Assembly (NCBI GenBank): GCA_003542955.1
Contig: DPJP01000421.1
Coordinates: 10,686-25,641, forward strand
Direction of reading: 5' to 3'
Source: Armatimonadota bacterium
Lineage (GTDB): Bacteria; Armatimonadota; Zipacnadia; Zipacnadales; UBA11051
DNA length: 14,956 nucleotides
The position numbers were made by a program, and so were the translations under genes. The notes beneath the pieces are model-generated. The model ran no database searches and was not told the origin of the DNA. It saw only the letters and a list, made by a program, of their open reading frames with translations. This document shows, piece by piece, positions 1-7,758 of the stretch; the stretch's first letter is position 1, and every line of letters starts with the position of its first letter.

Positions 1-319
1 CTCCCCAGACCCCTGCGATGAAGTACGGCCAGGAGTGTGCCCGAAGGGGTAGAATGCGGGGCGCAACGGCCGTGCGGATTGCCCGGCGTCCGGATCGGGT
101 CCATGCGGACCCGATGCGTCCGACTCGGCAATCCGCACACCAGGCGCCGAACGGCGCACACCGCACGCGCAGCTTCACACGTATTCGGCTACAACTGATT
201 GGGCACGATGCTCGACACCACTGCTCGCAAGGCCGAGAAGTGCTATGCCGCGTCCGCATCGCTCTGGGAGTGCCGAATGCAGTGGGTCCACAAGATGCCT
301 GCATACCCGGGAGGCAGCG
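1..319. other. Left-edge intergenic region, no convincing gene
   Basis: I see no credible protein gene in these 319 bases. The open frames that cross it are rich in Arg, Ala and Pro and lack a ribosome binding site or recognisable motifs. The region holds a strong nested inverted repeat (72-138, listed separately) and a small perfect hairpin at 144-157 (GCGCC, loop GAAC, GGCGC). A TTCACA at 174-179 resembles a -35 box in five of six positions, but no fitting -10 box lies 16-18 bases downstream, so I do not call a promoter. The transcript of the amidohydrolase gene probably starts somewhere here. Confidence 0.6.
72..138. repeat. Nested inverted repeat (cruciform-like hairpin)
   Basis: Outer arms GTGCGGATTGCC (72-83) and GGCAATCCGCAC (127-138) are a perfect 12-bp inverted repeat. 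Inside them ATCGGGTCC (94-102) and GGACCCGAT (107-115) form a second perfect 9-bp stem around the loop ATGC. The segments between the two stems pair poorly. No T-run follows on either strand, so a standard intrinsic terminator is unlikely. It could be a REP-like palindrome, a protein-binding site or a structured RNA. Confidence 0.6.
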
Positions 320-1519
320 ATGAGCGAGTACAAGGCAGTCGTGCACGGTCTGCTTATCGACGGCAACGGCGGCGAGCCGGTACCCGACAACGTCGTGGTC
401 ATCAGCGGGAAGTGCATCGAGGCAGTCGGCAGGTGGGGTGAGGTTGCTGTACCCGACGGGGCGGAGGTCATCGACGCAACCGGCAGGACCGTCATGCCCG
501 GCATCATCGAGGGGCACGCGCACGTCGGTGGTGACGCCAACGCACAGCGCGTGCTGCGCCTGAGCCTGCAGCGTGGGATCACCACCGTCTGCAGCGTATC
601 GTCCAACATCGACGGGATACGGCTGCGCGACGACATCGAGCAAGGGCTCGTGCGCGGCTGTGCGCGGGTGATCGCCGGCTGCATCGTCACCTGTACGAAC
701 GGGCATGTGAAGTTCCGTGCCGCGGATGGCCCGTGGGAGGTCCGGAAGGCCGTGCGGGAGATGGTCATGGCGGGGGCGGACTTCATCAAAACGGCCGCCT
801 CCGGGGGCTTCTACGGCGAGTACGAGAAGTGCGCCTCGCCCAACTACACCCCGGAGGAGCTGACGGCGCTCGTCGAGGAGGCTCATGCCTGGGAGCTACC
901 GGTGGTGGTACACTGCCACACGCAGCCGGGGCTGAACTGGTGCATCGAGGCGGGAGTCGACCAGATTCATCACGGCGCCTTCATCGACGAGGCCGCCGTC
1001 CGCGGGATTGCGGAGCAGCGGCTGTTCTACACGCCGACGCTCTCCGTCACCTGCGAGCGCAACATCGAGGGCCTCGCCGATCAGCCCTGGCAGACGAAGG
1101 AGATGAAGCTGTCACAGCCGATCCACCGCGCCGGGGTGCGCCTGGCGCATCAACTCGGCGTGAAGCTTGGTGTCGGCACCGACTACCCCGGCAACCCGCG
1201 GAGCTGGGATTACGGTGATCGCACGCTGTACGAGCTGCAGGAGCTTGTCGCCTGCGGGCTCTCGCCGATGGAGGCCCTCGTGGCGGCCACCCGCACGAAT
1301 GCCGACGCCTACGGTCGTCTCGATGAACTCGGCACGATCGAGGCGGGGAAGCGGGCTGATCTGCTGGTCGTCAGCGGCAATCCGGCGGAGGACGTGGGAG
1401 CCCTGTATGATGCCGACAATCTCAACATCGTCATGAAGGACGGTGTGGTCGAGTCGACCGACGAAGAGCACAAGCAATACTACCGGATGCGGGAGGATGT
1501 CACCCGCGGCCCGCGGTAG
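320..1519 (+). CDS. Metal-dependent amidohydrolase (imidazolonepropionase/prolidase-like)
   Basis: A 399-residue protein of the amidohydrolase superfamily, close to the M38-type metal-dependent hydrolases that cleave dipeptides, cyclic amides or related amide bonds; the substrate cannot be read from sequence. The N-terminal beta-sandwich part (about 1-60) leads to the His-x-His metal pair H66/H68 in GHAHVG. Further ligand candidates are K157 in ADFIKTAASGG (the lysine usually carboxylated), H198/H200, H217/H218 in QIHHGAF, and D288 in GTDYPGN. The C-terminal stretch GKRADLLVVSGNP, which closes the composite domain, is typical. There is no signal peptide, so it should be cytosolic. The ATG at 320 is chosen because GGGAGG (309-314) lies five bases before it; the frame is open to 245 but that part is unconvincing. 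It is the first gene of a co-directional cluster, 32 bases before the next gene. Confidence 0.9.
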   Translation: MSEYKAVVHGLLIDGNGGEPVPDNVVVISGKCIEAVGRWGEVAVPDGAEVIDATGRTVMPGIIEGHAHVGGDANAQRVLRLSLQRGITTVCSVSSNIDGIRLRDDIEQGLVRGCARVIAGCIVTCTNGHVKFRAADGPWEVRKAVREMVMAGADFIKTAASGGFYGEYEKCASPNYTPEELTALVEEAHAWELPVVVHCHTQPGLNWCIEAGVDQIHHGAFIDEAAVRGIAEQRLFYTPTLSVTCERNIEGLADQPWQTKEMKLSQPIHRAGVRLAHQLGVKLGVGTDYPGNPRSWDYGDRTLYELQELVACGLSPMEALVAATRTNADAYGRLDELGTIEAGKRADLLVVSGNPAEDVGALYDADNLNIVMKDGVVESTDEEHKQYYRMREDVTRGPR

Positions 1520-1551
1520 AACTGACCCTGAGTCGCCCTGGAGGCTGTCAC

Positions 1552-2751
1552 ATGCGAGAGTTGCTGCTGCTTGTTCTGCTGCTGAGTGTCACCTGTGCCG
1601 TCGCCGCACCCTCGCCGTCGGGCAAGTACGCCGATGCCGTTCTCGAGGCCATACGTGGGATGGTTGCCCAGTTGGACACATACTCCCGGCTCGCCGAGAT
1701 GGCGGCGCCGCACGTGGCAACAACGGGGGATCTCTGGCTGGCCGGAGACCGCGGCTTTGTGCTCGAGGGCCTCAACCGCGCCGGTGGGCTGATGCTCGTC
1801 AGAGAGATGAAGGAGGCGCCGGCGCCCGCGCCCGCAACCATGACGGCGGCCATCCCTCCGCTCCCGGTGATCCTCTACGGCGCCTTCACACCGGACGCGC
1901 CCGGCTCCGAACTTCAGAGCGATCAGGCGGAGGCGGTCAAGCGGCTTTCCATTGGGCGCATGGTGCTCCCGGTCACCCCGCGCGGCATCTGGCCCAATGA
2001 GCGCGGCGTCGACATTGGGGACATGCATTCGGTCGATGGGCTGCCTCTGGGCGCCCCGGTGGTCTCCGCTCATCTGTGGACCTTCACCGCCGAACTCGTC
2101 TCCGCCCTCACCCGTCTGGGCAAGCTGCCGCCAATGTACCAGAGCGTGGTGGTTCCCGGCGGTCGCGAGCGCAACGCCGGGCACTTGAAGCTGCAGTGGG
2201 AGCCGGGCCCGGTGGAGCCCATCCGGGAGGGCCTGCTGGGGCGCGAGTACCTCGCGCGGGTCGCCAACAGCCTCCGGAGGCTGAAGGTCAGTCAGGCTGA
2301 GAAGTTCGCCGAGGCCGGCCGGCTCGCCGCCGATACCGCCGCCGCCGGGCACACGGTGTGGTACGGCTCGCTGGGGCATCTGCCGCCCGAGCTTCCCTCG
2401 ATCTCGGGCGACCCGGGCCTCGTCAAGCCGCTGGCGATGTCGAATCCCGACAAGCTGGGCGAGTTCGTGAAGCCCGGCGACCTCATCCTGTATGTGGGCT
2501 ACTACGAGCCGTGGGGGCCGTGGGTGGAGACGGCACACGAGCTGGGCGCGAAGATCGTGACCGTCGTGTCGGGCACTCCGGAGCGGCGCGCGGAAGATAT
2601 GGGCGCGGACATCAACATCGACGGCTGCTGGGCGTACGGCGATGCGGTGGTGGATGTGCCGGGGTATGACATCCGTGTTCTTCCGCCTTCGGGCGTGGTC
2701 GCCTCCGCGGCGTACTCCATGCTGATGGCGGAGTTCGCGGCTGCCAGGTAG
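1552..2751 (+). CDS. Exported SIS-like (sugar isomerase fold) protein
   Basis: A 399-residue protein. Residues 1-19 form a signal peptide ending in AVAA, though the n-region (MRE) has little positive charge. The rest resembles tandem SIS-fold domains. GDLWLAGDRGFVLEGLNRAG (58-77) matches the place where UPF0309-type SIS proteins have a G-x-GHS segment before RAGGL. A second alpha/beta unit includes GHTVWYGSLGHL (266-277) and GDLILYVGYYEPWGPW (309-324), followed by a helix and AKIVTVVSGTP. SIS proteins normally bind phosphosugars in the cytosol through Ser/Thr. Here the GHS position reads GDR (65-67) and the usual S-N-S-G segment reads GYYEP. An exported protein binding a non-phosphorylated ligand is an inference. 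GGAGG (1540-1544) lies seven bases before the ATG. It sits between the amidohydrolase and the GH123-like gene, probably in one transcript. Confidence 0.7.
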   Translation: MRELLLLVLLLSVTCAVAAPSPSGKYADAVLEAIRGMVAQLDTYSRLAEMAAPHVATTGDLWLAGDRGFVLEGLNRAGGLMLVREMKEAPAPAPATMTAAIPPLPVILYGAFTPDAPGSELQSDQAEAVKRLSIGRMVLPVTPRGIWPNERGVDIGDMHSVDGLPLGAPVVSAHLWTFTAELVSALTRLGKLPPMYQSVVVPGGRERNAGHLKLQWEPGPVEPIREGLLGREYLARVANSLRRLKVSQAEKFAEAGRLAADTAAAGHTVWYGSLGHLPPELPSISGDPGLVKPLAMSNPDKLGEFVKPGDLILYVGYYEPWGPWVETAHELGAKIVTVVSGTPERRAEDMGADINIDGCWAYGDAVVDVPGYDIRVLPPSGVVASAAYSMLMAEFAAAR

Positions 2752-2802
2752 GCGCTTGCGCCGGGTGGGCTGAACCGACGACGCACCGCGCGACACAAGG
2801 AC

Positions 2803-2822
2803 TGCGGGAGGGGCCTCCTGCG
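2803..2822. repeat. Hairpin in the 129-base gap before the GH123-like gene
   Basis: GGAGG (2807-2811) pairs with CCTCC (2814-2818), and G2806-T2819, C2805-G2820, G2804-C2821 and T2803-G2822 extend the stem. The top must open to leave a four-base loop. No T-run follows, so it may be an RNA-processing or stability element rather than a terminator. The 5' arm contains a GGAGG that no start codon uses. Confidence 0.35.
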
Positions 2823-2880
2823 CCACCGGCGAACTGACCCGCGACGTTTCGAGCCCTACCACAGCGCGCGGAGGCGACCC

Positions 2881-5800
2881 ATGCGCAAGTTGCACCCGGC
2901 TGCATTCATCTGTCTTCTGACGGTGGCGCTGACCTGTGCCGCATCGGCGGCCCAGGAACTGGCCGCCTACTTCGCCCCGGTCTCACTCCCCGCTCAGCCG
3001 CTGCCGTCGACGGCCGAGGCCTACGCGGATTTCGGGGCACTGCTGGCACGCCTCGGTGTCGAGGGCGCGCTCGACCCGGCTTCCATTCGCGTCGCGAGCG
3101 CGGCGGGGGAGGTGGTGCCCGCCACCTTTACCCCGGATGCCGGCGCCTCCGACCGCGGAGTGGTGCGCTGGGCTGCCCCGGCGGCGGAGGCCGGTCTCGA
3201 GCGGGTCGAGTGGCGCATCTACTTCGAGGGCGCCTCGGCGCGGACGTGGGAGGCTCCGGGCGGAGACGGTGTCGGCCCGGCCAACCTCGTCCACAACAGC
3301 GGCTTCGAGACAACTGATCCGACGACCGGCGCCGCGGTCGGGTGGCGCTCGAGTCCGGCGATCTCGACCGTGACCGACGCGGCCATCGCCCACGGCGGGC
3401 AGGCCTGCATGAAGCTGGACCCCGTCCTGGCGGACAAGGAGAAGGGGCGCTGGTCCAACGGTCTGCAGACGCCCGGAGCGCCGGGAGTGGTGGTCGAGGG
3501 CAACCGCGGCTACAGCTTCAGCTACTGGGTGCGGGCCGATGACTGCGCGCCGGGCTCGTACAACCTGGTCTCCGCCGCGCAGGTCTACTGGTACCGGGAC
3601 GACAAGAGCTACATCAAGCATGACGGCATGGGTGGCGCGCTGCGGAGCAACTCGCCCTGGAAGCAGATGTCGGGCGCCTTCCAGTCCCCCCCCGAGGCGC
3701 GCTACGCCATGACCATCGTGAGCTTCTACTCGCCTAAAGGGACGCTCTACCTGGACGACTTCTCGATTTCCCCCGCTCAACGCGCGCAGCTTGACGTCGC
3801 CCGGGCGACTGACGGGACGGCACAGGTCAGCCTGCGCGTCGGGGACGCGAGTGTCAGACGGTTCGACTTCGGGAAAGACGAATCCGCGACATGGGCGGGT
3901 TTCCTGGCAGTGACATCGGAGAGCGCATACTCGCAGGAGACTGGCCACGGCTGGTTGGGCGCAGCCAAGCCCCCCGCGCAACAGCACGCTCTGCCTGATG
4001 ACCTGGCACGCGACTTCGTTGTCCCGCCCGCCGGCAGCCGGTTCGGCGTCGACCTGCCTGACGGCGAGTACCGTGCGTGGCTGCTCATCGGTGACACCGG
4101 CCTGGGCGGGACTGTCATGCCCACATACACGAACTGGTCGGTGAAGGTGGGTGGGCAGGAGCTGCTCGCCTACCGACCCGACGCCCGCGAGTGGTGCGCC
4201 GATGTCGTCTACCGGCACATGGATGAGTGGTGGGAGCCGGGCGTGGACATGTATGACCGCTTCGTCGCGCCGGACTTCCAGGAGAAGACGGTCGACCTCC
4301 CGGTGCAGGGCGGCCAGGCGACGATCGAGCTGCAGGGCATGCCGCTGTGCGCGCTGGTCATCTACCCGGCCGCGGTCGAACAGGAGATGGTCGAGGAGCT
4401 GGCGCAGCTTCGCGCCGCGCGCAAGCGCAGCGTGCCGATGACATTCGACGAGCCGGCCCGGGAGACGGCCCATGCAGTGACGGCAGCCGACCGCGAGCGC
4501 GGCTATGTGCTCTTCTCACGCGACCTCGCTAAACCGGTACTCCCCGGCAGCGCGCCGCAGGATGGTGAGGCAGTCACCGAACTCTCGGCCTTTCTCGCGC
4601 CCGGTCAGTATGACTCCCTGCGCCTGAGCCTCCATCCGCTGGCGCCGGTCGGCGCGGTCTCGGTGACTGTGAGCGACCTCGTCGGCCCCGACGGCAACAC
4701 ACTGAAGGCCGATGGGGACATCGACCTCGGCGTCGTCCGCTATGTCGAATCCAGCCGCAGCGCCGTTGAGTATCGCTATACCATCAAGGCGGGTCCGATC
4801 CAGCCACGCAACCCGATGCCGGTGCCGGAGGGCGTCACCACGAGCTGGTGTGTGCGCCTCCACGCCCCGGAGACCGCGACACCCGGCGTCTACCGAGGGA
4901 AGCTCCACATCGCCCCGAGTGCCGCCGCGCCCACCGATCTCGACCTCGTGGTGCGCATCGTGCCCATCAAGCTCGGGCCGACGCCCATCACTGCCGGTCT
5001 CTACCACTTCGACCACACGCTCTGGTACCTCTACTGGTGGCGGAGGAGCTTCGCCGATACCGATGGGTGGCTGCGCGAGCAGGTGTTCCGGCACGAACGC
5101 GATGACTTCGAGCTGCTGAAGCAGTACAACATCAACAGCCTGGCGTTCTGCGATGATCTCCGCGTGCAGATGACGGTGAACGAGGCGGGGGAGGTCACAA
5201 TCGGCGACGACCACCGCCTCGTGCAATGGATGGACGCCTACACCGAGGCCGGGATGGGGCCCATGCCATGGTACGGCTTCTCTGCCCTGGGCACGGACTA
5301 CCTGGCGAGGGGCATCTACGGCACGAAGCTCGAGCAGTTCTCCCCGCAGTGGGAGAAGGCCTACAGGAGCCTCATCTCCTGGGTTAAGCAGAAGGAGCGG
5401 GAACGCGGGTGGCCGGAGGTCGTCATCTACCTCTCGGATGAGCTGTCCAACGAGGGCGCCACGGGGGCGGAGCTGGGCCGACAGCTCGTGCAGTTGACCA
5501 GGGACACCCCCGGCATCCGCACTGTCTCCTCGATGAACGGTCCGTGGGAGCAGGTCATGCTGCCGGGCCTGAAGATTGCCATGCCCAACCACGCCTTCCC
5601 GATCACAACCGAAACGGTGGACCAGATACGGCAGGCCGGCTGCGAGTTGTGGTTCTACAACATCGGCAACGGGCGTGTGGTCTGGGGCTTCTACCCCTGG
5701 CGGATGGGCGCGAAGGGTCGCTTCCAGTGGTACCACCGCTATGCGGTCACCAAGCCCTGGAACACCTTCGACGGCGACAGCGCCTACAACGCCTCATGGC

Positions 5801-6138
5801 TGACGCCGGGCAAGCCGCTGCCGACACTGGAGCTCGCGCAGACCGGGCAGGGCCTCGATGACCTCCGCTACCTGACCGCACTCGAGCAGGCCATCGAGCG
5901 GGCGCGTGAGTCCCGCAAGCCCGACGCCGTCAAGGCCGCGGATGCCGCGCAGGCGGACCTGGATGAACTCCGCGAGCTGCTCCCGGATAACGTCAAGCTG
6001 CTCATCGGCGAAATGGACCCGAAGGAAGCCGGCCGACCGGCCATCGGCAACTTCGCCAGCGGGCGCTACCTTGACCGTCAACGCTGGCTCGTCGCCGACC
6101 ACATTCTCAGCATCCAGGAGGCACTCGGTGAGCAGTAG
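2881..6138 (+). CDS. Exported multidomain GH123/DUF4091-like glycoside hydrolase
   Basis: A 1085-residue protein with a signal peptide ending ASAA before QE (about 24). Domains in order: an N-terminal beta region; a CBM4/9-like jelly roll (about 135-298, from NLVHNSGFE to LYLDDFSIS); a second galactose-binding-like beta-sandwich (about 315-500), like those fused to rhamnogalacturonan enzymes, with DFGKD and VDLPDGEYRAWLLIGD; a beta domain (about 545-700) with VRLHAPETATPGVYRGKL; then a TIM-barrel-like domain of the DUF4091/GH123 type (about 705-1085). Characterised GH123 enzymes are exo N-acetyl-beta-galactosaminidases using neighbouring Asp and Glu in substrate-assisted catalysis; IYLSDELSNEG supplies D853/E854. 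The DUF4091 signature is seen in WFYNIG and WRMGAKGRFQWYHRY (940-954) and in the LDDLRYLTALE end. The substrate need not be GalNAc. GGAGG (2870-2874) lies six bases before the ATG. The stop overlaps the next start by 11 bases. A run of eight C at 3687-3694 is in frame. Confidence 0.85.
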   Translation: MRKLHPAAFICLLTVALTCAASAAQELAAYFAPVSLPAQPLPSTAEAYADFGALLARLGVEGALDPASIRVASAAGEVVPATFTPDAGASDRGVVRWAAPAAEAGLERVEWRIYFEGASARTWEAPGGDGVGPANLVHNSGFETTDPTTGAAVGWRSSPAISTVTDAAIAHGGQACMKLDPVLADKEKGRWSNGLQTPGAPGVVVEGNRGYSFSYWVRADDCAPGSYNLVSAAQVYWYRDDKSYIKHDGMGGALRSNSPWKQMSGAFQSPPEARYAMTIVSFYSPKGTLYLDDFSISPAQRAQLDVARATDGTAQVSLRVGDASVRRFDFGKDESATWAGFLAVTSESAYSQETGHGWLGAAKPPAQQHALPDDLARDFVVPPAGSRFGVDLPDGEYRAWLLIGDTGLGGTVMPTYTNWSVKVGGQELLAYRPDAREWCADVVYRHMDEWWEPGVDMYDRFVAPDFQEKTVDLPVQGGQATIELQGMPLCALVIYPAAVEQEMVEELAQLRAARKRSVPMTFDEPARETAHAVTAADRERGYVLFSRDLAKPVLPGSAPQDGEAVTELSAFLAPGQYDSLRLSLHPLAPVGAVSVTVSDLVGPDGNTLKADGDIDLGVVRYVESSRSAVEYRYTIKAGPIQPRNPMPVPEGVTTSWCVRLHAPETATPGVYRGKLHIAPSAAAPTDLDLVVRIVPIKLGPTPITAGLYHFDHTLWYLYWWRRSFADTDGWLREQVFRHERDDFELLKQYNINSLAFCDDLRVQMTVNEAGEVTIGDDHRLVQWMDAYTEAGMGPMPWYGFSALGTDYLARGIYGTKLEQFSPQWEKAYRSLISWVKQKERERGWPEVVIYLSDELSNEGATGAELGRQLVQLTRDTPGIRTVSSMNGPWEQVMLPGLKIAMPNHAFPITTETVDQIRQAGCELWFYNIGNGRVVWGFYPWRMGAKGRFQWYHRYAVTKPWNTFDGDSAYNASWLTPGKPLPTLELAQTGQGLDDLRYLTALEQAIERARESRKPDAVKAADAAQADLDELRELLPDNVKLLIGEMDPKEAGRPAIGNFASGRYLDRQRWLVADHILSIQEALGEQ
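6116..6121 (+). promoter_or_regulatory. Shine-Dalgarno element selecting a GTG start
   Basis: AGGAGG lies inside the last codons of the GH123-like gene, six bases before GTG 6128. The next in-frame ATG, at 6164, has no such element, and starting there would remove the basic N-region (SSRR) of the signal peptide. The overlapping stop (6136-6138) suggests translational coupling. Confidence 0.75.
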
Positions 6139-7456
6139 ACGACCATTCCCGACAGCCGTGCTCATGGTGCCGCATCTGAGCGCGGCCTTCTCCCTGCTGG
6201 GCCTGTGCATGGCGCTCGCGCACGCCCAGACTGTGCCCGAACTCGAGGCGCCCATAGCGCAGGCGCCTCCGCGCATCGACGGCCTGCTTGATGACGCCTG
6301 CTGGCAGACGGCCCCGCAGATCACGCAGTTCCGCTGCGTGGACGCGCAGCGCTCCGTCCCCACGCAGGCGACGCAGGCGTGGATCGCCTGTGACGGCAAT
6401 GCGCTGTACGTGGCGGCCAGGTGCGCCGACGACCAGATGGAGCGGGTGCCCGCTACGGTGACCGAGCGTGATGGGCCGGTGTGGCAGGATGACTGCCTCG
6501 AGGTCTTCCTGATGCCCGGCGCGCCGTACTACTACCATTTCGGCGCCAATCTGCTCGGCGCCCGCTACGACGCGCGCCACGGCGTCGGGATGCCCGCTGA
6601 TGATGCCGAGCCGGCGAGTTGGGATGCCGAATGGCAGGTGGCATCGCGGCGCGAGGCGGATTGCTGGACGATGGAGGTCCTCCTGCCGCTGGCGTGCATG
6701 GAGTGGGGCTCCGCGCGGCTGGAAGCCCCGTTGCGCTTCAACATCGGGCGCGAGCAGCGGCGGCTGGCGGAGTTCTCATGCTGGCCGGCCTCCGGCTTCA
6801 ACCGGAGTGAGGAGTTCGCGCTGCTCCGAGGCGTGCCGATCGATCCGCTCAGGTATGGCCTGCTGGTCACCGATGTGACGAGCGGCCAGGTCATCCCCGG
6901 CGCCAATCGCTATACGGCGACCATCGCCGAGGAGCCGGTGCCCGGCGCGGCGATGACTGTCCGCGCACGCATCAGGGCTCTCCCGGACGGTCAGGAGCAG
7001 GCGTCCGGCATTCAGGTCACCTCCAGCCCCGGTTCCCGGGTGGAGCTGGACTACCAGGTCCCACCGATGGGCGGGCGCGTGGCGGCCGTGTTCGAGTACC
7101 TCGATGCCGAGGGCAGAACGCGCCTGAGCCGCAGCGAGCTCTGGCGCGTGCCGGCGCCGGTGGAGGCCGCGGTTGACCTGCCACTGCTCTACATCTCCGA
7201 CGGCGAGGTGCGACTGGCCGGGAGGGTGTCGCTGCGGGGTCAGGTGACGCTTGATGCCGCCCTGGTGAGCGGCGATACACGGCTGAGCGCGGTGAGTGTG
7301 CCGGTTGGGCCCGACGGAGCCTTCCACGTTCGCGTGCCTGTGCGTGATCTACAGCCGGGCCGATATGCCGTGCAGACACGGCTGAGTGCGGGAGCCGCGG
7401 CTGCGCCGGTACTGGACGAGTTCCCCTTCCGCCTGATCCGGGGTCCGCTGGACTGA
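6128..7456 (+). CDS. Exported CBM9-like carbohydrate-binding protein
   Basis: A 442-residue protein read from GTG. The signal peptide has a basic start (SSRR), a long hydrophobic core and a cleavage site AHA before QT (about 35). Residues about 41-230 form a CBM9/DOMON-like beta-sandwich: APPRIDGLLDDACWQTAP is the usual opening, then ALYVAARCAD, DGPVWQDDCLEVFLMPG, the amphipathic strand DCWTMEVLLPLACM and LRFNIGREQR. Such modules bind sugar ends or polysaccharides; catalysis is not expected. Residues about 235-442 look like two Ig-like beta-sandwich units, the last with VGPDGAFHVRVPVRDLQPGRY. There is no anchor, so it may be free in the periplasm or secreted. It overlaps the GH123-like gene by 11 bases and probably works with it on the same glycan. 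Only the CBM9 assignment is firm; the C-terminal half is described by appearance. Confidence 0.82.
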   Translation: MSSRRPFPTAVLMVPHLSAAFSLLGLCMALAHAQTVPELEAPIAQAPPRIDGLLDDACWQTAPQITQFRCVDAQRSVPTQATQAWIACDGNALYVAARCADDQMERVPATVTERDGPVWQDDCLEVFLMPGAPYYYHFGANLLGARYDARHGVGMPADDAEPASWDAEWQVASRREADCWTMEVLLPLACMEWGSARLEAPLRFNIGREQRRLAEFSCWPASGFNRSEEFALLRGVPIDPLRYGLLVTDVTSGQVIPGANRYTATIAEEPVPGAAMTVRARIRALPDGQEQASGIQVTSSPGSRVELDYQVPPMGGRVAAVFEYLDAEGRTRLSRSELWRVPAPVEAAVDLPLLYISDGEVRLAGRVSLRGQVTLDAALVSGDTRLSAVSVPVGPDGAFHVRVPVRDLQPGRYAVQTRLSAGAAAAPVLDEFPFRLIRGPLD

Positions 7457-7758
7457 CCGGCCCGGACGGCGGGGGAGACCGTGCAGCGGGAGGCCGTCGG
7501 CGGCGCTCCCCGCTCCCTTGTGTGCCCCCCCGGACTGTGCTACTCTCTGTATGCTCTCGTCGACCAGCCGGTCGGCTGCCCCCATGGCAGCGGGTCGCGC
7601 CAGGCGGCGGGAGTTGCTTGCTTACCGGTTCGTGGGGCGGCGCCTGGCATTCGGCGGCCCCATGTATCCCAGACCACAAGAGAGACTGACGCGTCGTGCA
7701 GCTTGCGTGGGTTCGACTCGCGCGGCAGCGGCGAGCCGTTGTCAGAAGGAGACACACC
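7457..7758 (+). other. Hairpin-rich leader before the GDT1-like gene
   Basis: No gene fits in these 302 bases. After a possible terminator (7485-7514) come consecutive short hairpins: CGACC-AGCC-GGTCG (7561-7574), GCTGCC-CCCAT-GGCAGC (7575-7591) and a longer stem of GTGGGGC (7632-7638) with GCCCCAT (7657-7663). A weak promoter-like pair TTGTGT (7518-7523) and TACTCT (7541-7546), 17 bases apart, matches consensus at three of six positions each. Genes of this transporter family are often under the manganese yybP-ykoY riboswitch, but I do not find its conserved GGGGAGT and GAGACC segments in the right order, so I name no class. Confidence 0.4.
7485..7514 (+). terminator. Possible terminator hairpin after the CBM9-like gene
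   Basis: AGCGGG (7485-7490) pairs with CCCGCT (7509-7514). After one bulged C, AG/CT and GCC/GGC extend the stem upward. Only TCCCTTGTGT follows, a poor T-tract. It sits about 30 bases after the stop at 7456, where an operon end is expected. Confidence 0.35.

Noticed and set aside
174..204. Promoter before the amidohydrolase gene (TTCACA at 174-179)
   Set aside because: The -35-like box is good, but no -10-like hexamer lies 16-18 bases downstream.
18..323. Small open frame of 101 codons at the left edge
   Set aside because: Arg-rich, no ribosome binding site, and it runs through the nested inverted repeat at 72-138.
1480..2895. Open frame of 471 codons on the minus strand, antisense to the SIS-like gene
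   Set aside because: Its composition (Arg, His, Gly, Pro) and lack of motifs mark it as a shadow; the plus-strand frame has a signal peptide, a ribosome binding site and family similarity.
2983..4473. Open frame of 496 codons on the minus strand inside the GH123-like gene
   Set aside because: Shadow of the real gene; no recognisable domains and a His/Arg-rich composition.
4516..5736. Open frame of 406 codons on the minus strand inside the GH123-like gene
   Set aside because: Shadow across the catalytic domain, whose motifs are clear on the plus strand.
7701..7730. tRNA T-arm-like GGGTTCGACTC (7709-7719)
   Set aside because: The flanking bases do not form a five-pair T stem, and no D-arm, anticodon arm or acceptor stem fits upstream.
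7457..7758. yybP-ykoY manganese riboswitch
   Set aside because: Expected before this transporter family, but the conserved GGGGAGT and GAGACC segments were not found in the right order, so only a generic structured leader is reported.
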